A stretch of 64,000 nt of DNA from Fusobacterium sp. FSA-380-WT-3A (lineage in GTDB: Bacteria > Fusobacteriota > Fusobacteriia > Fusobacteriales > Fusobacteriaceae). Each line of letters opens with the position of its first letter. The stretch's first letter is position 1. Location of the stretch: NCBI RefSeq assembly GCF_012843705.1, contig NZ_JABAFQ010000004.1, positions 84,633 through 148,632 on the forward strand, given 5' to 3'. Below, piece after piece: positions 1 to 8,874 of the stretch. Under the pieces are notes generated by a model. The model was not told the origin of the DNA. It saw only the letters and a program-made list of their open reading frames with translations, and made no database searches. Position numbers and translations under genes: made by a program.

Positions 1-2
1 AA

Positions 3-479
3 GTAGGATATCATGCTCAAGTAATTTTGGCAGGAAGAAGAATAAATGATGGAATGGCAAAATTTGTGGCTGAAAAAACAGTAAAAAAACTTATTGCTAA
101 TAATATTAGAGTAAAAGGTGCTGATGTATTAGTAATGGGATTAACTTTTAAAGAAAATTGTCCAGATTTAAGAAATTCAAAAGTAGCTGATATTGTAAGT
201 GAATTAAAAGAATATGGAATAAATGTTCATGTAGTTGACCCAATGGCAGATAAATTAGAAGCTCAAAAAGAATATGGAATCATATTAGAAGATGAAGACC
301 ATGTAAAAAATATGGATGGAATAATTGTAGCAGTAGGACATAAAGAATATAGAGAGATGAAATTAGAAAAGTTTAGAAAATATTTTAATCCTGTTTATTC
401 TAATCCATTGCTTATAGATGTAAAATCATTGTATAATAAAGAGTTAGCTGAAAAAGAATATGACTACTGGAGATTATAG
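3..479 (+). CDS. UDP-N-acetylglucosamine 6-dehydrogenase-type nucleotide-sugar dehydrogenase (C-terminal part)
   Basis: The frame is open from the window edge, so the gene is cut at its 5' side; codons begin at base 3 and read VGYHAQVILAGRRINDGM, a typical C-terminal region of WbpA/TviB-type dehydrogenases. About 158 residues are present, covering the UDP-sugar-binding C-terminal domain ('VLVMGLTFKENCPDLRNSK', 'VHVVDPMAD'). These enzymes oxidise UDP-GlcNAc or UDP-ManNAc to the uronic acid with NAD+. The gene lies 9 nt upstream of a WbpE-like aminotransferase, and WbpB- and WbpI-like genes follow, so UDP-GlcNAc is the more likely substrate (inference). The NAD-binding half is outside the window. 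Confidence 0.85.
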   Translation, partial: VGYHAQVILAGRRINDGMAKFVAEKTVKKLIANNIRVKGADVLVMGLTFKENCPDLRNSKVADIVSELKEYGINVHVVDPMADKLEAQKEYGIILEDEDHVKNMDGIIVAVGHKEYREMKLEKFRKYFNPVYSNPLLIDVKSLYNKELAEKEYDYWRL

Positions 480-488
480 GAGGTTATT

Positions 489-1670
489 ATGAATATACCA
501 TTATTAAATTTAAAAAAACAATACAAATATTTAAAAAAAGATATTGAAGCTAAGATATCAGAAATTTTAGAAAGTGGAGCATATATAAATGGTCCTAATA
601 CAAAAGAACTAGAAAAAAGATTAGCTGATTATTTAGGAGTCAAACATGTAATAGGGATAGCAAATGGAACAGATGCTTTAATAATAGCTTTAAAATCTCT
701 TGGAATAAAAAAGGGAGATGAGGTTATAACTACACCATTTACATTTTTTGCTACAGCAGAAGCAATATCAGTAGTAGGTGCAACTCCTGTATTTATAGAT
801 GTTAGATTAGAAGATTTTAATATAGATGTTGATAAAATTGAAAAAGCTATAACAGAAAAAACAAAAGCTATATTACCAGTTCATATATTTGGAACTCCTG
901 TAGAAATGGATAAAATAATGGAGATTGCAAAAAAATATAATCTTTATGTAATAGAAGATGCTTGCCAAGCTATAGGGGCTAAGTATAAAGATAAAATGGT
1001 TGGAAGTATTGGAGATTTAGCTTGTTTTTCATTTTTCCCAACGAAAAATCTTGGAACTTATGGTGATGGTGGATTAATAACAACAAACAATGATGAATTA
1101 GCTACAGTATGTAGAGCTATAAAAGCTCATGGTAGTGGAGAAAATGGAGAGAAAGCTTATAATATTTTAAATGGAATAGAAGCAACAGTAGAAGAAGATA
1201 AAAATTCTGATGATACAGTTTATAATCCTAAAAAATATTATAACTATTTAATAGGGCATAACTCAAGATTAGATGAAATTCATGCAGGAATTTTAAATGT
1301 AAAATTAAATTATTTAGATAAATGGAATAATAAAAGAATAGAAAATGCTAAATATTTTGATGAAAAGTTAAAAGATACAGATTTCACTTTGATGAAATTA
1401 GATAAAAATAATAAAAATGTATATCATATGTATATATTACAAAGTGAAAATAGAGAAGAAATAACTAAAAAACTTTCTGATAATGGAATAGGTTATGGAG
1501 TATATTATCCTGTACCATTACATCTTCAAAAAGCATATAAAGATTTAGGATATAAAGAGGGAGATTTACCAAATGCAGATTATCTTTCTAAAAGAACATT
1601 TGCAATACCAATAGACCCTGAATTAACAGAAGAAGAAAAAGAATATATATTAAATATATTAAAAAAATAA
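489..1670 (+). CDS. DegT/DnrJ/EryC1 aminotransferase, WbpE-like
   Basis: This 393-residue PLP-dependent sugar aminotransferase starts at an ATG behind a GGAGG. The PLP lysine is Lys186 in FFPTKNLG, preceded by EDACQAIGA, and the C-terminal GYGVYYPVPLHLQ motif is also typical. Next to WbpA- and WbpB-like genes it would aminate UDP-2-acetamido-3-keto-glucuronate to the 3-amino sugar with glutamate as donor (inference from the Wbp pathway). An insertion of about 30 residues around 218-248, rich in Asp and Glu, lies before the conserved NSRLDE segment and is longer than in many relatives. Confidence 0.88.
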   Translation: MNIPLLNLKKQYKYLKKDIEAKISEILESGAYINGPNTKELEKRLADYLGVKHVIGIANGTDALIIALKSLGIKKGDEVITTPFTFFATAEAISVVGATPVFIDVRLEDFNIDVDKIEKAITEKTKAILPVHIFGTPVEMDKIMEIAKKYNLYVIEDACQAIGAKYKDKMVGSIGDLACFSFFPTKNLGTYGDGGLITTNNDELATVCRAIKAHGSGENGEKAYNILNGIEATVEEDKNSDDTVYNPKKYYNYLIGHNSRLDEIHAGILNVKLNYLDKWNNKRIENAKYFDEKLKDTDFTLMKLDKNNKNVYHMYILQSENREEITKKLSDNGIGYGVYYPVPLHLQKAYKDLGYKEGDLPNADYLSKRTFAIPIDPELTEEEKEYILNILKK

Positions 1671-1681
1671 AGGAATATAAA

Positions 1682-2887
1682 ATGAAAAATATTTGGATTA
1701 TTAATCAACATGCATATCCTCCTGGTACAAGTAATTGGAGAAGACATTATGATTTAAGTAAAGAATTAATAAAATATGGTTATAATATAAATATAATATG
1801 TGGAAGTTTTGTCCATGATAAGAGAACCCAGATTTTAAAAAGAAATGAAAAATTTAGACTAGAGGAATACGATGGAATAAAATATCATATTTTAAAAGGA
1901 ATGAGTTATTCTAATTCTATAATAAGAATAATCTCAATGATAGAGTTTATGTTAAGAGTATTTTTTTATGAAAAAAATATACAAGAAAAACCAGAAGTTA
2001 TTTATTCATCTTGTCCACATCCTTTTAATGGATTAACAGGCTTAAAATTATCAAAAAAATATAGAGCAAAATTTTTATTAGAAATAAGAGATTTATGGCC
2101 AGAAACCTGGGTAGCAATGGGTGCTATGACAGAAAAAAATATAATTTATAAAATATTTGAATACATAGAGAAATTATTATATAGAAAAGCAGATAAAATT
2201 ATAGGTTTGATGCCAGGAATAGAAGCTATTTCTCAAAAAAATATTAGTCCTAATAAAATAGAATGGATATCTAATGGAGTTGATTTAGAAGAATTTGATA
2301 AAAATTATTTAAAAGAGCCAAAATATAAATTTTCAAAAGAAAAATATAATATTTTGTATACAGGAAGTATAGGAATAGCAAATGCTTTAGAAGAACTTTT
2401 TGAAGTAGCTAAAGAATTAGAAGACACAAATATAGAATTTCATTTTGTAGGAGATGGACCTTTAAAAGAAAAGTATATAAAAAAATGCTTCAATGAGAAA
2501 ATAAATAATGTAAAATTTTATAGTTCTGTTAAAAAAAATGAGGTTCCATCGTTATTAAAAGAAGCTGATTTACTAATAATTCCAATAAAAAAAAGCTCTT
2601 TATATAAATATGGACTAAGCCCTAATAAACTTTTTGAATATTTAGTTTCGAGAAAACCTATATTAATTTCAACTGATACTAAATATAATATAATAGATGA
2701 TGCAAAATGTGGAATAGTTGTAGAGCCAGAAAATATAATGGAGATAAAAAAAGGAATATTAAAATTAAAAAATCTATCTAAAAATGAGCAAAGAAATTTA
2801 GGTTTTAATGGAAGAAAATATGGAGAAGAGAATTTTTCAATAACAAAGTTAGGAGAAAAATTGTATAATATCATAAAAATATTATAA
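1682..2887 (+). CDS. Glycosyltransferase family 4 (WbuB-like)
   Basis: This 401-residue retaining GT-B glycosyltransferase has an N-terminal acceptor domain opening with IWIINQHAYPPGTSNWRRHY. A conserved EIRDLWPETW lies near residue 140, and the C-terminal donor-binding domain has YTGSIGIANALEE, FVGDGPLKEKY and KLFEYLVSRKP. The order matches WbuB-type GT4 enzymes of O-antigen loci, which transfer N-acetylated amino sugars to undecaprenyl-linked chains on the cytoplasmic membrane face. Donor and acceptor cannot be read from sequence. It is in the same transcription unit as its neighbours, with an 11-nt gap upstream. Confidence 0.85.
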   Translation: MKNIWIINQHAYPPGTSNWRRHYDLSKELIKYGYNINIICGSFVHDKRTQILKRNEKFRLEEYDGIKYHILKGMSYSNSIIRIISMIEFMLRVFFYEKNIQEKPEVIYSSCPHPFNGLTGLKLSKKYRAKFLLEIRDLWPETWVAMGAMTEKNIIYKIFEYIEKLLYRKADKIIGLMPGIEAISQKNISPNKIEWISNGVDLEEFDKNYLKEPKYKFSKEKYNILYTGSIGIANALEELFEVAKELEDTNIEFHFVGDGPLKEKYIKKCFNEKINNVKFYSSVKKNEVPSLLKEADLLIIPIKKSSLYKYGLSPNKLFEYLVSRKPILISTDTKYNIIDDAKCGIVVEPENIMEIKKGILKLKNLSKNEQRNLGFNGRKYGEENFSITKLGEKLYNIIKIL

Positions 2888-2913
2888 ATATTTTTGAATA
2901 GAAAGGTAAAAAA

Positions 2914-4056
2914 ATGAAAAAAATAAAAATGATACTAGGAAATAGTTTTAAAAGTGATATCAGAGTATTAAAAGAAGCTAGAACATTGGTAAAAAATGGA
3001 TATGATGTAGAAGTTTTAGCTTGGGATAGAGAAAATGAACTATTGAATAAAGAAAAAGAAGAAATAGAAGGAATAAAGATTAAAAGATTTTATCCTAAAG
3101 CAAAATATGGAACAGGAAAAAAGCAAATTTTTGCATTTATAAAGTTTGTATTAGAAGTAAAAAAATATCTAAAAAATGAAGAATTTCATTATTTGCATTG
3201 TCACGATTTAGATGGATTAATAGTTGGATACTTTTGTAAAAGTAAAGACAATAAATTAATTTATGATTCACATGAATTTTTTGCAGGATATAAGTCACTA
3301 AAAATAAATAAAAAAGTTTATTTATTAGAAAAGATATTATTAAGAAAAGTAAATCAAGTGATAAGTGTTTCGGATTCTATTTGTTGTGAGCTTCAAAAAA
3401 TGTATAAATTAGCAAAAAAACCAATCTTAATAAGAAATATTCCATATTATTATAAAATTGATGAAAAAAATAACTTATTAAGAGAAGAATTTAATATATC
3501 ACAAGAAAAAAAAATTCTCTTGTTTCAGGGAGTTTTTCTTGAAAAAAGAGGAATAGAAAATTTGATATTGATGTTAACTAAATTACCCAAAGATTTTATT
3601 TTGATATTAATTGGAAAAGGAAAATTAAAAGAAAAACTTTTAAAATTAATTGAAGAAAATAAATTAGAAAATAGGATTTATTTTAAAGAATTTATAAAAA
3701 ATGAGGATCTTTTAAAATATACTAATTCAGCAGATTTAGCTATATATCTGTTACCATTATTATCATTAAATTCATATCATTGTTTACCTAATAAATTATT
3801 TGAATATATACAAGGAGAAATTCCAGTTTTATTTAGTAATTATCCTAATATAAAAGAAATTATTGAAAAATATAATGTGGGTTTAACAGTTGACTTTAAT
3901 GATAAAAGAATAGTAGATAAAGTAGAAGAAATATTTTGTGAAAAATTTTATAAAAGTTATATAAAAAATATAAAAATAGCAAAAAAAGAATTATGCTGGG
4001 AAATTGAAGAAAAAAAATTAGTAGATTTATATAATAAATTAAATAAAGAGGTATAA
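2914..4056 (+). CDS. Glycosyltransferase family 4
   Basis: This is a 380-residue GT-B enzyme. The N-terminal SDIRVLKEARTLVKNGYDVEVL segment and the EFHYLHCHDLDGL motif near residue 95 are characteristic of GT4. The donor-binding half has LLFQGVFLEKRGIENLI, LIGKGKLKEKL and PNKLFEYIQGEIP, including the EX7E-type region. It probably adds one sugar of the O-unit. It overlaps nothing and sits one base before the epimerase gene, so co-translation is likely. The specific sugar is unknown. Confidence 0.83.
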   Translation: MKKIKMILGNSFKSDIRVLKEARTLVKNGYDVEVLAWDRENELLNKEKEEIEGIKIKRFYPKAKYGTGKKQIFAFIKFVLEVKKYLKNEEFHYLHCHDLDGLIVGYFCKSKDNKLIYDSHEFFAGYKSLKINKKVYLLEKILLRKVNQVISVSDSICCELQKMYKLAKKPILIRNIPYYYKIDEKNNLLREEFNISQEKKILLFQGVFLEKRGIENLILMLTKLPKDFILILIGKGKLKEKLLKLIEENKLENRIYFKEFIKNEDLLKYTNSADLAIYLLPLLSLNSYHCLPNKLFEYIQGEIPVLFSNYPNIKEIIEKYNVGLTVDFNDKRIVDKVEEIFCEKFYKSYIKNIKIAKKELCWEIEEKKLVDLYNKLNKEV

Positions 4057-4057
4057 A

Positions 4058-5131
4058 ATGAAGATAGTAACAATAGTTGGGGCGAGGCCACAATTTATAA
4101 AGGCATCAATTGTTAGTCAAAAGTTAAAAGAAAAAGGAATAGAAGAAATATATATTCATACAGGACAACATTATGATGAAAATATGTCAGATATTTTTTT
4201 TGAAGAATTAAATATAGATAAACCAAAATATAATTTACATGTAGGTTCTGGATTACATGGGGAACAGACAGGAAAAATGATAATAGAAATAGAAAAAGTA
4301 TTATTACAAGAAAAACCAGAAGGAGTTTTATTATATGGAGATACTAACTCTACTTTAGCTGGAGCAATAGCAACTTCAAAATTACATATTCCTATATTTC
4401 ATGTAGAAGGTGGAGAAAGAAATCATGATAAGTCTATACCAGAAGAAATAAACAGAATTTTAACAGATCATGTATCAGAAATAATTTTTACTCCTACTAT
4501 TGAAGGAATAAAAGAATTAGAAAGAGAAGGATTAGTACAAAAAGGAAAAAATTCTGGAGATGTAATGTTGGATAGATTATTAGAAAATATAAAAGATTAT
4601 TGTCTTACAGAAAAATTAGAGAAATATTCTTTAAAAGAAGAAGAATATTATTTAATGACTTTACATAGGCCTACTAATACTGATAAAAAAGAAAGAATTT
4701 TTAATATATTATCAATAATAGATTCTTTAGATAAAAAAATTGTTTTTCCAATACATCCAAGAAGTAAAAATCTTTTGAAAAAATATGAAATAGATATAAG
4801 AGATTTTAAAAATATAATTTTTGTAGATCCTGTCAGTTATAATGAAATGATGACACTAGTAAAATATTCTTCAGGTGTCTTAACAGATTCAGGTGGTTTA
4901 CAGAAAGAAGCTTGTTTTTTAGGAAAAAAATGTATAACAATATTTGATCATACACCATGGAGACAATTAGAAAAATTAGGATTTATATATGTATGGAGAG
5001 ATTTAGATAGAGATACTTTAATAGAAAATTTAAAAATAAAAAGAAATACAAAAGAATGTTTAGAATTATTTGGAAATGGAAGAGCTAGTGAAAAAATAGT
5101 GAATGATATATATAATTATTTAATAAAGTAG
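4058..5131 (+). CDS. UDP-N-acetylglucosamine 2-epimerase family (WecB/WbpI-like)
   Basis: This 357-residue protein begins VTIVGARPQFIKA and contains HTGQHYDENM, GDTNSTLAGA, HVEGGERNHDKSIPEE and TDSGGLQKEA, all hallmarks of the non-hydrolysing UDP-GlcNAc 2-epimerase family. Length is normal. Simple WecB converts UDP-GlcNAc to UDP-ManNAc. WbpI-type members act on UDP-2,3-diacetamido-glucuronate to give the manno epimer. The surrounding WbpA/B/E-like genes favour the second role, but the sequence alone does not decide it. Confidence 0.88.
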   Translation: MKIVTIVGARPQFIKASIVSQKLKEKGIEEIYIHTGQHYDENMSDIFFEELNIDKPKYNLHVGSGLHGEQTGKMIIEIEKVLLQEKPEGVLLYGDTNSTLAGAIATSKLHIPIFHVEGGERNHDKSIPEEINRILTDHVSEIIFTPTIEGIKELEREGLVQKGKNSGDVMLDRLLENIKDYCLTEKLEKYSLKEEEYYLMTLHRPTNTDKKERIFNILSIIDSLDKKIVFPIHPRSKNLLKKYEIDIRDFKNIIFVDPVSYNEMMTLVKYSSGVLTDSGGLQKEACFLGKKCITIFDHTPWRQLEKLGFIYVWRDLDRDTLIENLKIKRNTKECLELFGNGRASEKIVNDIYNYLIK

Positions 5132-5139
5132 GTAAAAAA

Positions 5140-5865
5140 ATGAAGTTTACACATGAAGCTTATAAAAATTTAATAAATCAATTAAAAGAAAAAAAGTATA
5201 ATTTCTGTGATTATAAAAATTATTATGATAAAGATAAAGTTGTAATTTTAAGACATGATATTGATACATCATTAGAAAAAGCATTAGAAATAGCAAAAAT
5301 AGAAAATCAATTAAATGTATCATCTTATTTTTTTGTTTTACTTAGTACAGATTTTTATAATATAAATTCTGAGAAATCTTTAAGAATTCTAAAAGAAATT
5401 AGAAATCTTGGTGGAAAAATTGGGTTACATTTTGATGAAAAAAAATATCAAATAAAAACTAAAGAAGACTACATAAAGTATGTTAATTATGAAATTAGTA
5501 TATTATCAACGATATTAGAGGAAAAAATAGATGTAGTATCTATGCATAGACCGTCAAAAGATTTTTTAGAAATGAATTTGGAAATACCTGATATAATAAA
5601 TTCTTATCAAAAGAAATTTTTTAATGACTTTAAATATGTTTCAGATTCTAGAATGTTTTGGAGAGAAAATATAGAAGATATTATAGAAAGAAAAAATTAT
5701 AATAATTTGCATATATTAACTCATCCTTTTTGGTATTCAGAAAATGAAGAGACTATGGAAGAAAAATTGAAAGAATTTTTAAATAAAGCAAAAATTGAAA
5801 GATATGAAAGTTTAAATGATAATATACGAGATTTTCAAAGTATAATTCCAAAGGAGAGAATCTAA
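5140..5865 (+). CDS. Polysaccharide deacetylase-like protein
   Basis: This 241-residue protein has a NodB-like layout: VVILRHDIDTSLEKALEIA near residues 30-48 supplies the metal-binding D-x-D/H-D motif, GGKIGLHFDEKK near 90 and VSMHRPSKDF near 133 follow, and ILTHPFWYS near 190 gives a late histidine. These match the divergent deacetylase group found in many O-antigen loci. There is no signal peptide, so it probably acts in the cytoplasm on a nucleotide sugar or lipid-linked intermediate. Substrate unknown; hydrolysis of an N- or O-acyl group is inferred from the fold. Confidence 0.65.
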   Translation: MKFTHEAYKNLINQLKEKKYNFCDYKNYYDKDKVVILRHDIDTSLEKALEIAKIENQLNVSSYFFVLLSTDFYNINSEKSLRILKEIRNLGGKIGLHFDEKKYQIKTKEDYIKYVNYEISILSTILEEKIDVVSMHRPSKDFLEMNLEIPDIINSYQKKFFNDFKYVSDSRMFWRENIEDIIERKNYNNLHILTHPFWYSENEETMEEKLKEFLNKAKIERYESLNDNIRDFQSIIPKERI

Positions 5866-6801
5866 ATGATAAAGAAGTTTGAGTATAATGTTTCAAAATT
5901 AGATAAAAGTTATAATTTTTCAATATATAATGCTTCAACAATAGGAAACCCAAAAGATAATACTATAATTTTTTTAAAAAAGAATTCTGAAGAATTATTA
6001 AATAAGTTAGTAGGAATAAAAAATTCTCTTTTAATAATTTTAGATGGAATAAATGCTGAAAATTTTAAAAAAAATAATTTAGTAATACATGATAAAAATC
6101 CAAGACTTAAATATGCTATTTTATTAACAGAAATTTTGAAAACAAATAAAAAGAAAAATAAAATCTTTTTTAAAGATGGTTATTATTATGGAGAAAATTG
6201 TGAATTTGGAGAAAATGTAATAATAGAACCATTTGTAAAAATAGGAAATAATGTGAAAATAGGTGATAATACTATAATTAAATCTGGGGTAAAAATAGGA
6301 GATTTTGTAACAATTGGAAATAATTGTTATATAAGAGAAAACTCTGTAATTGGTGGAGAAGGATTTGGGATAGAAACTACTGAGAAAGGAGAAAATATAA
6401 GACTTCCACATATAGGTGGCGTGATTATAAAAGATAATGTGGAAATAGGTGCTTTAACAACTGTTTGTTCAGGAACAATAGAAGAAACCTTAGTAGAAGA
6501 TTATGTGAAAGTAGATGACCATGTTCATATTGCTCATAATGTAAAATTAAGAAAAGGATGTAAAGTTGTTGCAGGTTCCGTAATTGGAGGAAGTACAGAA
6601 ATTGGTCAAGATGGATGGATTGGAATAAACTCTTCAATAAAAAATGGAATAAAAATAGGAGAAAATGTAACTTTAGGTATGGCTTCTAGAATAGTAAATA
6701 ATATTAAAAATAATCAAGTATTAACTAATGAAAAAGCTGATACTTTAGAGAATATTATAAAATATACAAAATATAAGAAAAAATTATTAGAAACTTTATA
6801 A
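5866..6801 (+). CDS. LpxD-like left-handed beta-helix acyltransferase (copy 1)
   Basis: This 311-residue protein has a short N-terminal alpha/beta domain (residues 1-110), then many hexapeptide repeats ([IV]GxNVxI pattern, residues 115-285) forming a left-handed beta-helix. DHVHIAHNVKL carries His224, which aligns with the catalytic His of LpxD (IAHN motif). LpxD N-acylates UDP-3-acyl-glucosamine in lipid A synthesis. Here the gene sits inside a diaminouronate pathway next to a WbpB-like dehydrogenase, so a role as N-acyltransferase for the 3-amino group is more likely than lipid A synthesis (inference). It overlaps the next, paralogous gene by one base. Confidence 0.75.
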   Translation: MIKKFEYNVSKLDKSYNFSIYNASTIGNPKDNTIIFLKKNSEELLNKLVGIKNSLLIILDGINAENFKKNNLVIHDKNPRLKYAILLTEILKTNKKKNKIFFKDGYYYGENCEFGENVIIEPFVKIGNNVKIGDNTIIKSGVKIGDFVTIGNNCYIRENSVIGGEGFGIETTEKGENIRLPHIGGVIIKDNVEIGALTTVCSGTIEETLVEDYVKVDDHVHIAHNVKLRKGCKVVAGSVIGGSTEIGQDGWIGINSSIKNGIKIGENVTLGMASRIVNNIKNNQVLTNEKADTLENIIKYTKYKKKLLETL

Positions 6802-7709
6802 TGGAGAGATATATGAAACTATCTGAATTAAATATAGGAAAAGTTATAAAAGATGGAGAATTTGATTGGTTAGGACTTACTGCAGAAGAATATGGAAATA
6901 AAAAAATTTTAACTTTTTTAGCTGATATAAAATATTTTGAAGAAGTAAAAAATAATAATACTATAACTTGTATTATAACAACAGAAGAAATAGCAAATAA
7001 TATAAAAGATAATAAATATGGTTTAATTATTAGTGAAAATCCCAAAAGAGATTTTTTTGAATTGCATAATAAATTAGTAGATGAAGAGTTTTATTTTAAA
7101 AAAGAAAAAAATAATATATCTTCAAAAGCGATAATATCTCCAAGAGCTTCTATAAGAGAATATAATATAAATATAGAAGATGATGTAGTAATAGAGGAAA
7201 ATGTAGTAATTTATCCAAATGTAACTATAAAAAAAGATAGTATAATAAAGGCTGGAACTATATTAGGAGCAGATGGATTTCAATATTTTAAAAGTGAAAA
7301 TAATAACATTCAAGTAAAACCTATTGGAAAATTAATTATAGAAGAAGATGTAACAATTCATAATAATTGTGTTATAGATAGAGGAATTTTTGATAAAACA
7401 ATAATAGATAAAAATACTAAAATTTATAATTTGGTACATATAGCTCATGATTCAAAAATAGAAAAAAATACCTTAATAACAGCAGGGGTTATAGTTTGTG
7501 GTAGAGTGAGAATAGGAGAAAATAGTTATTTAGGACCAAATTGTACAATAAAAAATGGATTAAAACTTGGAAAAAATTCCAAAGTAAGTATGGGAGCAGT
7601 TGTAACTAAAAATGTGCAAGATAATGAAGTAGTTACAGGAAATTTTGCAATATCTCATCAAAAATTTTTAAAATTATTAAAATATTTATTGGATAAAATA
7701 AAGGAGTAA
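6801..7709 (+). CDS. LpxD-like left-handed beta-helix acyltransferase (copy 2)
   Basis: This 302-residue paralogue of the preceding gene has the same plan: N-terminal domain (1-105), then hexapeptide repeats. LVHIAHDSKI holds the candidate catalytic His216, and a late GAVVTKNVQDNEVVTG segment follows. The start overlaps the stop of the first copy by one base. Divergence between the two copies suggests two different acyl acceptors or acyl donors rather than simple redundancy, but this is inference. The product could also be a half of a heteromeric acyltransferase. Confidence 0.75.
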   Translation: MERYMKLSELNIGKVIKDGEFDWLGLTAEEYGNKKILTFLADIKYFEEVKNNNTITCIITTEEIANNIKDNKYGLIISENPKRDFFELHNKLVDEEFYFKKEKNNISSKAIISPRASIREYNINIEDDVVIEENVVIYPNVTIKKDSIIKAGTILGADGFQYFKSENNNIQVKPIGKLIIEEDVTIHNNCVIDRGIFDKTIIDKNTKIYNLVHIAHDSKIEKNTLITAGVIVCGRVRIGENSYLGPNCTIKNGLKLGKNSKVSMGAVVTKNVQDNEVVTGNFAISHQKFLKLLKYLLDKIKE

Positions 7710-7714
7710 TTATA

Positions 7715-8812
7715 ATGTTTAATTTTGTAATTATTGGTTGTGGAAGAATATCACATAAAATAGCAGAGGGAATAGCTTCAAATAAAGAAAAAGTTATTTT
7801 AGTTGGATTATGTGATGTAATAGAATCAAAAATGTCGGAAACAGAAAAAACCTATAGAGAAAAATCAGGATATTTAGGAGAAATAAAAAAGTATACTGAT
7901 TATAAAGAGATGATAAAAAATGAAAAAATAGATGTCGCTATTATTTCTACAGAAAGTGGATATCATGAAGAAATAGGATTATATTGTCTTGAAAATGGTA
8001 TTAATACTATAATCGAAAAACCATTAGCAATGTCAATAGAAGGAGCTCAAAAATTAGTAGATAAAGCTAAAGAAAAAGGATTAAAATTGGCAGCTAGTCA
8101 TCAAAATAGATTTAATTATCCAGTACAATTATTAAAGAAAGCTATTGAAGAGAAAAAATTAGGAAGAATTTTTAATGGAGTAGCAAGAATTCTTTGGACT
8201 AGAGATGAAAATTATTATTTACAAGCCCCATGGAGAGGAACTTGGGAACTAGATGGTGGAACTTTAATGAATCAATGTATTCATAATATAGATTTATTAA
8301 ATTGGATGATGGATTCAGAAATAGATACAGTTTATGCTCAAACAGCTAATTATATTAGAAATATAGAAGCAGAAGATTATGGAGTAATAATTATAAGATA
8401 TAAAAATGGTTGTATAGGAACTATTGAGGGAAGTGCAGTAATTTATCCTAAAAATTTAGAAGAAACTTTAACTATAACTGGTGAAACAGGAACAGTTGTA
8501 ATAGGTGGAATGGCTGTAAATAAAATTAATACTTGGAGAGTTAAAGGAGATAATGAAGAAGAATTTTTAGGAATTGATAGTGGAGATCCTAATTCTGTTT
8601 ATGGTTATGGACATAGAGCATTATATAAAGATTTTATAGAAGCTTTAGAAGAAAATAGAGAACCATTAGTAAGTGGTATTCAAGGAATGAGTGCAGTAAA
8701 AATAATACTTGCAGCTTATAAGTCACAAAAAATAGGGATGCCAGTTAAATTTGATGAGTTTAGAGAATTTAGAAGTTTAGATATGGAAGATGAAGAGATA
8801 AAGGTAAGATAA
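7715..8812 (+). CDS. Gfo/Idh/MocA family oxidoreductase, WbpB/WlbA-like
   Basis: This 365-residue NAD-dependent dehydrogenase has an N-terminal Rossmann motif FVIIGCGRISHKIA, the family signature IEKPLAMSIEGA near residue 105, and GGTLMNQCIHNIDLLNWMM near 188-206 with the catalytic HNID histidine. WbpB/WlbA enzymes oxidise the 3-OH of UDP-N-acetylglucuronate, producing the 3-keto substrate of the WbpE aminotransferase. All partners are in this locus, so this assignment is well supported by context. The C-terminus carries an Asp/Glu-rich tail of about 15 residues. Confidence 0.85.
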   Translation: MFNFVIIGCGRISHKIAEGIASNKEKVILVGLCDVIESKMSETEKTYREKSGYLGEIKKYTDYKEMIKNEKIDVAIISTESGYHEEIGLYCLENGINTIIEKPLAMSIEGAQKLVDKAKEKGLKLAASHQNRFNYPVQLLKKAIEEKKLGRIFNGVARILWTRDENYYLQAPWRGTWELDGGTLMNQCIHNIDLLNWMMDSEIDTVYAQTANYIRNIEAEDYGVIIIRYKNGCIGTIEGSAVIYPKNLEETLTITGETGTVVIGGMAVNKINTWRVKGDNEEEFLGIDSGDPNSVYGYGHRALYKDFIEALEENREPLVSGIQGMSAVKIILAAYKSQKIGMPVKFDEFREFRSLDMEDEEIKVR

Positions 8813-8874
8813 TTATTCTTTATGTTAAAATTATTATATAAATAGATTTTATAGATATAATTTGGAGGAAAAAA

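Noticed and set aside
7000..7700. Repetitive [IV]-G-x-N DNA pattern as a tandem repeat or CRISPR-like array
   Set aside because: It is the codon echo of hexapeptide repeats in the two LpxD-like proteins; unit length and sequence vary too much.
5866..7709. LpxD-like pair as the lipid A enzyme of the cell
   Set aside because: No lpxA, lpxB or fabZ neighbours; position between WecB/WbpI- and WbpB-like genes indicates nucleotide-sugar acylation.
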